Made by a program: the position numbers and the translations under genes
Shown: positions 47,701 to 59,700 of the stretch, one piece after another
Layout of the letters: each line of letters begins with the position of its first letter
How positions within the stretch are numbered: the stretch's first letter is position 1
The notes under the pieces: generated by a model
Told to the model about the DNA's origin: nothing
Databases searched by the model: none
What the model saw: the letters and a program-made list of their open reading frames with translations, nothing else
From: Macrostomum hystrix
Taxonomy: Eukaryota; Platyhelminthes; Macrostomidae
Direction of reading: 5' to 3'
Assembly (NCBI GenBank): GCA_950097015.1
Contig: CATNEN010000039.1
Location: 18,148,501-18,212,500 of the forward strand
DNA: 64,000 bases

Positions 47701-50700
47701 AGAAGTAGCTTGATAAACAGGGGAGAAGTAGCTTGATAGACAGGGGAGAAGTAGGTTGATAGACAGTTGATAGACAGGGGAGAAGTAGCTTGATAGACAG
47801 GGGAGAAGTAGCTTGATAGACAGGGGAGAAGTAGGTTGATAGACAGTTGATAGACAGGGGAGAAGTAGCTTGATAGACAGGGGAGAAGTAGGTTGATAGA
47901 CAGGGGAGAAGTAGGTTGATAGACAGGGGAGAAGTAGCTTGATAGACAAGGGATAAATTGCTAGATGGATACTGAGAAGTATCATTTATTTTCCAATGGG
48001 ACAGTCTTAAGGCAATTTAGACGAATTCAGAGAAACCTTAATTCAAAACAATTGAGAGTCAATTACAAAGCTAAAAGGCAAGACTAATGATCAATAGAAA
48101 GATGTGGAATTGTACAAAAACCTAAATAAAAATTATATATACATAACTTCAGCCCATCGGTTTTCAAAGAAAAAAAAATTAAAATTCTTGATTTCTTCAG
48201 CCTAGATGAAGCCTCGAATAGGATGGCAACGAATGGGAGGTCCCAAAGCAAATGACTGGCTGCTTTTCGTCTGTTGATTGAGCAATGTTAATTTTTCAAT
48301 CAGGTTTTTTGAAAAAAGAAGATTTCCGATTGAAGATAACACAGACTGAAGCATTAGCTGATAAGAATTTTGTCGCTAGACAAGTTGCCTATCTCTACAA
48401 GTCACTGCTTGAAAATAATTGATAAAGAATCCTTTATACGAATATCTTTTTAGTTAAAAATATTTTGCCTTTTCTCAGTTCAAATTTTCTTGCTAAAAGA
48501 GATTTTTTACTAGCCCGAATCGGCCATCAGATTTTCATATTTAACTGTCCCGTTTGGGTGTTCCATGTTTTTTCACTCTAATCTTGATTTGCCCCACTCT
48601 GATCCCATTTATCATCTCTGATCCCATTTCTCATCTCTGATCCCCATTTCTCATCTCTGATCCCATTTCTCATCTCTGATCCCATTTCTCATCTCTGATC
48701 CCCATTTCTCATCTCTGATCCCATTTATCATCTCGGATCCCATTTCTCATCTCTGATCCCATTTATCATCTCTGATCCCATTTATCATCTCTGATCCCCA
48801 TTTCTCATCTCTGATCCCATTTCTCATCTCTGATCCCATTTCTCATCTCTGATCCCCATTTCTCATCTTTGATCCCATTTATCATCTCTGATCCCCATTT
48901 CTCATCTCTGATCCCCATTTCTCATATTTGATCCCCATTTCTCATCGCTGATCCCATTTCTCATCTCTGATCCCATTTCTCATCTTTGATCCCATTTATC
49001 ATCACTGATCCCCATTTCTCATCTTTGATCCCATTTCTCATCACTGATCCCTATTTCTCATCTCTGATCCCCCTTTCTCATCACTGATCCCTATTTCTCA
49101 TCTCTGATCCCATTTCTCATCTCTGATCCCATTTCTCATCTCTGATCCCATTTCTCATCTCTGATCCCATTTCTCATCTCTGATCCCATTTCTCATCTTT
49201 GATCCCATTTATCATCTCTGATCCCCATTTCTCATCTCTGATCCCCATTTCTCATATTTGATCCCCATTTCTCATATTTGATCCCCATTTCTCATCTCTG
49301 ATCCCATTTCTCATCTTTGATCCCATTTATCATCACTGATCCCCATTTCTCATCTTTGATCCAATTTCTCATCACTGATCCCTATTTCTCATCTCTGATC
49401 CCCATTTCTCATATTTGATCCCCATTTCTCATCGCTGATCCCATTTCTCATCTCTGATTCCATTTCTCATCTTTGATCCCATTTATCATCACTGATCCCC
49501 ATTTCTCATCTTTGATCCAATTTCTCATCACTGATCCCTATTTCTCATCTCTGATCCCCATTTCTCATCACTGATCCCTATTTCTCATCTCTGATCCCAT
49601 TTCTCATCTCTGATCCCCATTTCTCATCTCTGATCCCCATTTCTCATATCTGATCCCCATTTCTCATCACTGATCCCTATTTCTCATATCTGGTCCCTCT
49701 TTCTCATCTCTGATCCCATTTCTCATCTCTGATCCCCATTTCCCATATCTGGTCCCTCTTTCTCATCTCTGAATCGCAATTTAAATTTCTGATCCCAATT
49801 TATCACGGCCTGGACGAAGACTCACCGTCAACAAAGACCCATTTCTGTATTGAGCCGTGGTTGTTCTCAGCTCGGCAGGTGTAGTTGCCGGAGTCGCGCT
49901 CAACGATGCGCGATATTCTGAGCGTGGACACCAGCTGCTGCCTGTTGATGTGGTTGTCAAAATCGGTGACTGTCTATATTCGGCAATTTAGATCAGTGCT
50001 TATTGAATTAGCTGACTTAAAAAGCCAGGACTACAAGGGAAACACACGAAAATGGAGGCACTCAGACACTCTGACGGAAAAGAATTTCGGAAGAAAAGCA
50101 CTCTGGAAGAAAGTCACTAGGAAAGAAAAGCACTCGAAAAGTACAGCACACATAAAAAAGAAAGGTAGTCGAAAAAAGCACTCCGGAACAAAAGCACTCC
50201 GGAACAAAAGCTCTCGGAAAGTAAAGCACTCCAGAAGAAAAGCACTCCAGAAGAAAAGCACTCGGAAAGAAAAGCACTACGGAACAAAAGCATTCAGAAA
50301 GAAAAGCACTCCGGAACAAAAGCACTCAGAAAGAAAAGCACTCCGGAACAAAAGCACTCAGAAAGAAAAGCACTCCGGAACAAAAGCACTCAGAAAGAAA
50401 TGCACTCCGGAACAAAAGCAATGGGAAAGATTAGCACTCCGAAACAAAAGCTCTCGGAAAAAAGCACTCCGGAATAAAAGCACTCTGGAAGAAAAGCACT
50501 CCGGAATAAAAGCACTCCGAAACAAAAGCACTCCGGAACAAAAGCTCTCGGAAAGAAAAGCACTCCGGAAGAAAAGCACTCCGGAAGAAAAACACTCCTG
50601 AATAAAAGCACACTTGCAAAGAAAAGCACTCGGAAAGACATCATTAGCGGTAAGCAATCGAATAAATTTGTTTAATTGCAAAACTAACGAATGTATAGAA

Positions 50701-53700
50701 TCGGACTCGCGTTATGACTCGGGAAGACTTTGATTGAGACTTACAGGCTTCGGGATAGTTATAGCATAGTCAACACTGTCATTTTGTGCTAATCACATCG
50801 CTGATGAAAATCTAACAGATTTCTTAGAAAGCAGCACAATCTTCGACAGCCCGATCCCCAATTATCATTTTGGATAATGTGGATTTCCATAATGTTAGCC
50901 ACCACTAAACAAGACTTGTAGATGGATCTCTCGCCAATCAAACCTGTCTGATCACTCGGTAGCATGTAGACTCAACGATGCGTGCTCAGATGAGCTGACC
51001 CGCCGGGCTCGCTGCATTATTAACTGCTTTTTTTGCTCTGCCCACTCAGTCGAGACAGCCGAGAAACCTGTTGCTAGCCGCGTCAAATTAGTTTTCTTTT
51101 CTCACCTCACTACAACTGCACAAGTTTGCCTACTAGTTTTATTTCCCTTTTTTCTCTCCATTTCTCGTCTCTCCCCTGTCTCATCTCTCCGTGTATCGTC
51201 TCTCTCTTCTCTCTCATCTCTCCCCTGTCTCATCTCTCCCGTGTCTCATCTCTCCATGTCTCGTCTCTCTCTTCTCTCTCATCTCTCCCCTGTCTCATCT
51301 CTCCCCTGTCTCATCTCTCCCGTGTCTCATCTCTCCCCTGTCTCATCTCTCCGTGTATCGTCTCTCTCTTCTCTCTCATCTCTCCCCTGTCTCATCTCTC
51401 CGTGTATCGTCTCTCTCTTCTCTCTCATCTCTCCCGTGTCTCATCTCTCCATGTCTCGTCTCTCTCTTCTCTCTCATCTCTCCCCTGTCTCATCTCTCCC
51501 GTGTCTCATCTCTCCCCTGTCTCATCTCTCCCGTGAATCATCTCTCCCCAGTCACATCTCTCCACAGTCTCATCTCTCCCGTGTCTCATCTCTCCCGTGT
51601 CTCATCTCTCCAGAGTCCCATCTCTCCCGTGCCGTGTCTCGTCTCTACCCTGTCTCATCTCTCCCCTGTCTCATCTCTCCATGTCTCGTCTCTCCATGTC
51701 TCGTCTCTCTCTTCTCTCTCATCTCTCCCCTGTCTCATCTCTCCCCTGTCTCATCTCTCCATGTCTCGTCTCTCTTTTCTCTCTCATCTCTCCCCTGTCT
51801 CATCTCTCCCCTGTCTCATCTCTCCCGTGTCTCATCTCTCCCCTGTCTCATCTCTCCGTGTATCGTCTCTCTCTTCTCTCTCATCTCTCCCCTGTCTCAT
51901 CTCTCCGTGTATCGTCTCTCTCTTCTCTCTCATCTCTCCCGTGTCTCATCTCTCCATGTCTCGTCTCTCTCTTCTCTCTCATCTCTCCCCTGTCTCATCT
52001 CTCCCGTGTCTCATCTCTCCATGTCTCGTCTCTCTCTTCTCTCTCATCTCTCCCCTGTCTCATCTCTCCCGTGAATCATCTCTCCCCAGTCACATCTCTC
52101 CACAGTCTCATCTCTCCCGTGTCTCATCTCTCCCGTGTCTCATCTCTCCAGAGTCCCATCTCTCCCGTGCCGTGTCTCGTCTCTACCCTGTCTCATCTCT
52201 CCCATGTCTCATCTCTCTCTTGTCTCATCTCTCTCGTGTCTCATCTCTCCCGAGTCTCATCTCTCTGCTGTCTCATCTCTTTCTTGTCTCGTCTCTCCCG
52301 TCTTATCTCCTTCCCGTCTTATCTCTACCCTCTCTCAACAGTGATTCGAGATTCAGTAATGTCTCGGCTCGTTCACATCAATCTATTCCTTTTGAATCGA
52401 ACCTTTCTATCTAATCTCCCCTCTGTGGTTTCCCCACACCTTTCTGAGACTTTTGCGTCAGTAAGCAGCCAGCCAAGACTATAGACAATGCACCGAGCAG
52501 TCTTGTGACATCTACTTTTCTCTCAGCTCCACTTTCTAGGCTCTCGTAATTGCAAGGCAGAATGCTGAGGTGAGTGACAAAACACCTTTTCAGTGGGCGG
52601 CAAGTATAGCAAATCGATATGCCGCCCAGGTTTAGTTAGCAGTTGTGAGTTATGTGCTCAGAATGAATATGCTACGATAGCTACAATGGGTAAGAAAGAC
52701 TGCAAATTGGATTCTATTCACTAAATAGAGACAATTACTATTAGTTTGACTAAGGAAAATAGAATAGAAAAAATGCTTGTTGGTCCTTAGAAACAGCTTA
52801 GAGTAGACAATTAGTTCTTGTTTGTATTTCAGTCATTTTTCTCTCTGTCAATTCTTTTGGAATTTCTGGGCACTAATTTCTGACCTGGAAAGATAAGAAG
52901 CTGAGATTGAGATCACTTGATTCCACAATACGAAGCAGGGTACACAAAGAAATGACTGATTGAGGGAAAAATACTTGAGCTGTGAAAAACAAAGGAGGAG
53001 GCAAGGCATTGTCTAGTCGGTTTTAAAACTGAATATGAGATGAGAGACAATGAGATGAGGTCAGATAATAGAATATGAGATGCAATTAAAAGAAAGGAGA
53101 TAGGAAAAGAAAAAATGAGATTAGATAAGATAAGAGACGATGAGATGATAGAATATGAGATGAGATGAGACGAGATGAGATGAGATGAGATGAGATGAGA
53201 TGAGATGAGCTGAGACGAGATGAGACGAGATGAGATGAGATGAGATGAAATGAGATGAGATGAGATAAGATGAGATGAGATGAGATGAGATGAGATGAGA
53301 TGAGATGAGATGAGATGAGATGAGATGAGATGAGAAGAGATGAGATGAGATGAAATGAGATGAAATGAGATGAGACCAGATAAGCTGAGACGAGATGAGA
53401 CGATATGAGAAGAGATGAGATTAGATGAATTGAGAGACGGTGAGTTGAGTGGAGACGAGAGATGATGATGTATGGGATGGGGCTGTAGAGAATGAGTTGT
53501 AGAGTACTCATTATCCCTCACGAGTTCATTCAAAAGTGATTAGTGCATACGGCATGCAAAATCAGATTTAATCTTAATTGCCTCCTACACTCGGACAAAT
53601 ATGGAAATCATCAAGGTAATTATCAATTTTAATAAAATATAATTAATAAATTAGAAAATCGACTCACTTCATCTCATCCTCGCTAGTAACCTCCTCTCGG

Positions 53701-56700
53701 TCGATCTTCACGTTGCTACTTAGGACAAGATTTCGACCATTTTTAATCCACAGAATCTTTGGATTTGGCTTGCCGCGCGCCCTGCACTTCACAATGAGAG
53801 TCTTGCCGCTGCTGATGCTGATTTGGTTGCCATGCGGAATCACCACCTCCGGCTCCGAGGCTGCGAGATGCGAAATGGTTTGGGCTCGGATAATTAGTAA
53901 TAAAATAAGAATCGTAATTTCAGGAGGGCTGCGGGCAATGGCACATCATTTGGTGACACTAGACCCGCAGCCAGCGAGGAGGCAATTATGCCCATTTCGC
54001 TGACTCCTGAGCACACACGCACACAGATACCGTACGCAGGCATACGCTCATCGTCAGGCACTGTACACTTCTCTGTGCCTTGGAGATTGGCCCTCAAGGG
54101 CGTAAATTGCAAGACAAGTCCCCACTCAAACTCAATTCTATGACCACTTCAATCATTCTATGACCACTTCAATCATTCTATGACCACTTCAATCAGTCTA
54201 TGACCACTTCAATCATTCTATGACCAGTTCAATCAGTCTATGACCACTTCAATCATTCTATGACCAGTTCAATCAGTCTATGACCAGTTCCCAGAGTGTA
54301 TAAACAGTTTAAATTAGTATATGACCGGTTCCTAAGAGTCTATGAGCAGTTCAAATTAGTCTATGACAAGTTTAATCAGTCTATGACCAGTTCAATTAGT
54401 CTATGACCAGTTCCCAGAGTGTATGAGCAGTTTAAATTAGTATATGACCGGTTCCTAAGAGTGTATGAGCAGTTCAAATTAGTCTATGAGCAGTTCAAAT
54501 TAGTCTATGACAAGTTTAATCAGTCTATGACCAGTTCAAATTAGTCTATGACAAGTTTAATCAGTCTATGACTAGTTCCCAGAGTGCATGAGCAGTTTAA
54601 ATTAGTATATGACCGGTTCCAAAGAGTCTATGAGCAGTTCAAATTAGTCTATGAGCAGTTCAAATTAGTCTATGACCAATTTAAATTCGTTTATGAGCAG
54701 TTTTCCCAGAGTCTATGACCAGTTTCCCAAGAGTCTATGACCAGTTTTCCAAGAGTCTATGACCAGTTTCTCAGAGTCTATTGGCAGTCCAGCAACATGT
54801 TTCTCAGAAAACAGCCGGGCTTCTAACAAACCCTCCAATAGGCTCCAGACAATGTGCACAAATTCGCTTTCAACGCCGGCAGCGACATTCGCGACGTTGC
54901 CGCCGCCGACACCGCCGCCGACGCCGCTAGCCAGTGTTGGCAGAGGCAGCAATCGCGGGTCCAGCTTCATGATGACGGAGTTCCTCTGTGAGGTTCTGAT
55001 ATCGAAAATTTCTCCAGATTTCATTTGTCAACGCAGACCAATTTGTTGATCAATTAAATGATGATAGAATTTTATTTCCTTAATTTTTTTGCTTCTTTCC
55101 TACAAAACAAGCCGCTGCGTTTCGTATTTCAAGGCCGACGCCTCCTTTCCCCCGGCCCTACAAAAGAAAGTTTTTTTTCCCAACAATCTTCAGGCAAGCG
55201 GTTGGATGAGGGAATGAAAGTCTCCATCGGAATCATAACCAATGGAGACTTACTGAGGCGTCATCCCAATTTCTCTCCCTTCCCTTTACCCTCCCCATCT
55301 TCGCTCCCCTTTCTCCCAAAAACGCCGCCCCGTCTCTCTCTCTCTGTCTGCAGGCATTTCTGCCTTCTCTGGGCCTGTCAGCGGGTAAAGCCGGCATAGT
55401 CCAGTCGCCATCCAATATATCGAAAGCTTCAACTGACTAGAAAAATGAAGAATAAAAAAAGCTGACGGCTCACAAACTCCGTTAGGGCGGGGGGGATATT
55501 TTTCCCAGCACTCTGAGGTGCTCAGCTGGCATTCTTCTCTTGTCCGCTACCGTGGATTGGCATATCATTGGCTCCTTTTATAGCAATATAGGGAGAAAAG
55601 GGGTGTGGGTCCGATATGTCTATAATGGTTGGAAATTTACTGACCAAACTGTCCTGAATGCATTCTAGGCGTGAAAGGATACAGGGGGAGGGTAATACGC
55701 TAGCTCTGCCTCTGCGGGAGCAATCATATTTGAAAGCTGAAAGTGAAACAAAAAATAAACAGACAACTTGAATGCGTTCTAACTTTAGAGAGAGGGGAGA
55801 AAGACTAATGAGAGACCAGGGGGGAAAAGACGGAGGGGAGAAAGAGGGAGGGGAAAAATAGAAAGGGGAGAAACACTAGTGAGATGGAAAAAGGTAGGCG
55901 AAATGTGTGACAAAAGACAAAGACAAAGGGGACAAAAAATTATAAGAAAGACAGATTGGAGAAAGACAAAGGGGAAGAAAGACAAAGGGGGAGAAAGACA
56001 AAGGGGGAGAAAGACAATGGGGGAGAAAGACAAAGGGGAAGAAAGACAAAGGGGGAGAAAGACAATGGGTAAGAAAGACAATGGGGGAGAAAGACAAAGG
56101 GGAAGAAAGGCAATGGGGGAGAAAGACAATGGGTAAGAAAGGCAAAGGGGAAGAAAGACAAAGGGGGAGAAAGACAATGGGTAAGAAAGGCAAAGGGGAA
56201 GAAAGACAAAGGGGGAGAAAGACAATGGGTAAGAAAGGCAATGAGGGAGAAAGACAATGGGTAAGAAAGACAAAGGGGAAGAAAGACAAAGGGGAAGAAA
56301 GGCAATGGGGGAGAAAGACAATGGGTAAGAAAGACAAAGGGGGAGAAAGACAAAGGAGGAGAAAGACAAAGGAGGAGAAAGACAATGGGTAAGAAAGACA
56401 AAGAGGGAGAAAGACAATGGGTAAGAAAGACAAAGGGGAAGAAAGACAAAGGGGAAGAAAGACAAAGGGGGAGAAAGACAATGGGTAAGAAAGACAATGG
56501 GGGAGAAAGACAAAGGGGAAGAAAGACAAAGGGGGAGAAAGACAATGGGTAAGAAAGACAATGGGGGAGAAAGACAAAGGGGAAGAAAGACAAAGGGGAA
56601 GAAAGACAATGGGTAAGAAAGACAATGGGGGAGAAAGACAATGGGTAAGAAAGACAAAGGGGGAGAAAGACAATGGGTAAGAAAGACAATGGGTTAGAAA

Positions 56701-59700
56701 GACAAAGGGGAGAAACACAAAGAGGAGAAAGATGGGGGCAGAGTGATAGGTAGAAAGATGGAAGGCAGTAGCTTGCTGTATGATGGCACTGGTCCATGCC
56801 TGCAAAGCTTTTTATTAATCTTTAGACCTCTCAAGAGAAAGGAAACCGGATGATGTATTATGAAGTGTTGTGATTAAGTGATGCACTGCAATCATATGCT
56901 CATTTCTATATTCAATATCCACCCAGGGGCATTGGGGGTGAGAGTGTAGGCTGCATGAGCACAGCCTCTGATTAAATTGAATATAAAAAAAATTTAAGCA
57001 CATTAAACGTTAATAATTTAGTCAAACTTATAAAGAAATAAAAAACGAAATATTTTGTTCACTCTACTGTTCTAAGTAGAAAGGTGCGAAAGAATTTGCT
57101 CTTTTTGGTGAATTACGAGCGTAGTTTGAGCACTTACAGGCTTTATCTTGTCCTAGAAAAGATTTACTTGTTGCAGGACAAGATAAACTACGGGAAGGAC
57201 AAGATAAATTTGCTGAAGGACAAGATGAGCTAACTTCAGAAAAAGATAAACTCATTGTAGGACAATATAAAATCAATGAAAAACAAGATAAACTCATTGA
57301 AAAAAACAAGATAAACTCACTGAAAGAGAAGATAAACTCACTGAAAAACAAGATAAACTCACTGAATGACAAGATAAACTCACTGAAAGACAAGATAAAC
57401 TCACTGAAAGACAAGATAAACTCACTGAAAGACAAGATAAACTCACTGAAAGACAAGATAAACTCACTGAAAGACAAGATAAACTCACTGAAAGACAAGA
57501 TAAACTCACTGAAAAACAAGATAAACTCACTGAATGACAAGATAAACTCACTGAAAGACAAGATAAACTCACTGAAAGACAAGATAAACTCACTGAAAGA
57601 CAAGATAAACTCACTGAAAGACAAGATAAACTCACTGAAAGACAAGATAAACTCACTGAAAGACAAGATAAACTCACTGAAAGACAAGATAAACTCACTG
57701 AAAGACAAGATAAACTCACTAAATGACAAGATAAACTCATTGATTGGACAAGATAAACTCATTCATGGACAAGATAAACTCATTGATGGACAAGATAAAC
57801 TCATTCATGGACAAGATAAACTCATTCATGGACAAGATAAACTCACTGAAGGACTACGAGCTAGATAAACTCACTGAAAGAGAAAATAAACTCACTGAAG
57901 GACAAGAGAAACTCACTATAGGGCAAGAGAAACTCATTGAATTTCCAGTTTATATAATTTAACCAAAATTAAAATGGCTCGTAAGTTCATGTCCCTAAAT
58001 GTCCCAGGTTTAATGTTCTGTTCTGTTCTGCATTTCTAATGAACTGAATATATGCATTCACAATTACTAGCAAGCGTGCAACACTAACATATTATGAGCT
58101 GTCTAAAATAGGAAAATTTGCAGCTTCGTTGGACAGAACAAAATCAACTTCGTCACACAAATTTCAGTGACAATGGCACCAGCTTTGCCTAATTAGCTGG
58201 TTGTTGCTATCGCTCGACTAGAGAATGTAGAAAAATAACTATGAATCAAATGATGTGGTGGAGAAACTGCGGTTTACAATATAACGAGTTGAACAATAAT
58301 ACCGAATTAGAATGAACAAGTCCCGAAATGTACCCTGTAACCTCTAACAATGTGAATCCATTTCTTACCTGTGTGGAGCACTAATGAGACTGTTAGTTGT
58401 GTATTTATCAACCTAGATCCTTGCCAACCAGAATCCGTATCTAACACAATCCTTATCTAAAAGGATCTGTATCTAACACTATCCGGATCTATCATGATCT
58501 GTATCTAACACTATCCGGATCTAACATGATCTGTATCTAACAGGATCTGTATCTAACAGGATCCGTATCTGACAGGATCCGTATCTAACAGGATCCGTAT
58601 CTAATAGGATCCGTATCTAACAGGATCCGTATCTAACATGATCTGTATCTAACAGGATCTGTATCTAACAGGATCCGTATCTGACAGGATCCGTATCTAA
58701 CAGGATCCGTATCTAATAGGATCCGTATCTAACAGGATCCGTATTTAACATGATCTGTATCTAACAGGATGTGAATCTAACGGGATCTGTATCTAACAGG
58801 ATCTGTATCTAACATGATCCGTATCTAACAGAATCTGTATCTTACAGGATCAGAATCTAACAGGATCCGTATCTAACAAGAACTGTATCTAACAGGATCT
58901 GAATCTAACAGGATCTGTATCTAACATGATCCGTATCTAACAGGATCTGTATCTAACATGATCCATATCTAACATGATCCGTATCTAACATGATCCGTAT
59001 CTAACAGGATCCGTATCTAACAGGATCCGTATCTAACATGATCCGTATCTAACATGATCCGTATCTAACAAGATCGGTATCTAACAGGATCCGTATCTAA
59101 CAGGATCCGTATCTGACAGGATCCGTATCTAACATGATCCGTATCTAACAAGATCGGTATCTAACATGATCCGTATCTAAGAGGATCCGTATCTAACATG
59201 ATCCGTATCTAACAGGATCCGTATCTAACAGTATCCGTATCTAACAAGATCGGTATCTAACAGGATCCGTATCTAACAGGATCCGTATCTGACAGGATCC
59301 GTATCTAACATGATCCGTATCTAACAAGATCGGTATCTAACATGATCCGTATCTAAGAGGATCCGTATCTAACATGATCTGTATCTAACAGGATCCGTAT
59401 ATTACAGGATCCATATCTAACAGGATCCGTATCTAACAGTCTAAGATAAAAAAATAATGCACTTCGTATTAAATCAAAACGTGTTGAATGGTTTCTAAAA
59501 CTAGAGCAATCTTCGCATTTTCCTCAATATTCCGGACAGATATCGTGCTTCCGTAGATTAAGAAACTCCTTAATCCAATAAGTAAGTGCCAAATTGGCAG
59601 CTAATTCTTTAATAATCCCGAAGAGCAAAACACTGGCACTCCATAATAGTGAGAAGTTTTGCTTAAAATCGGCCTCCAAAATTGTTTTTCCTCCTTTAGA

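Noticed and set aside
39554..47985. Minus-strand ORFs of 1379-2762 codons
   Set aside because: They are three-frame readings of a 23-bp repeat with no stop codon; the period in protein (23 residues) equals the DNA period, and real exons with intron signals lie on either side.
50031..50681. Lys-rich and Phe/Ser-rich ORFs up to 238 codons
   Set aside because: Both strands of the 16-bp AAAAGCACTCCGGAAC array are stop-free; only the first 50 or so plus-strand codons are unique, and these overlap the minus-strand Ig exon.
51126..52484. Ser/Leu-rich ORFs up to 407 codons
   Set aside because: Translation of the C/T-rich 16-bp array inside a neuregulin intron.
54713..55024. Minus-strand 103-codon ORF as an extra neuregulin exon
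   Set aside because: Visible acceptors give phase 0 or 2, while the flanking exons need phase 1 on both sides, and no good donor is seen.
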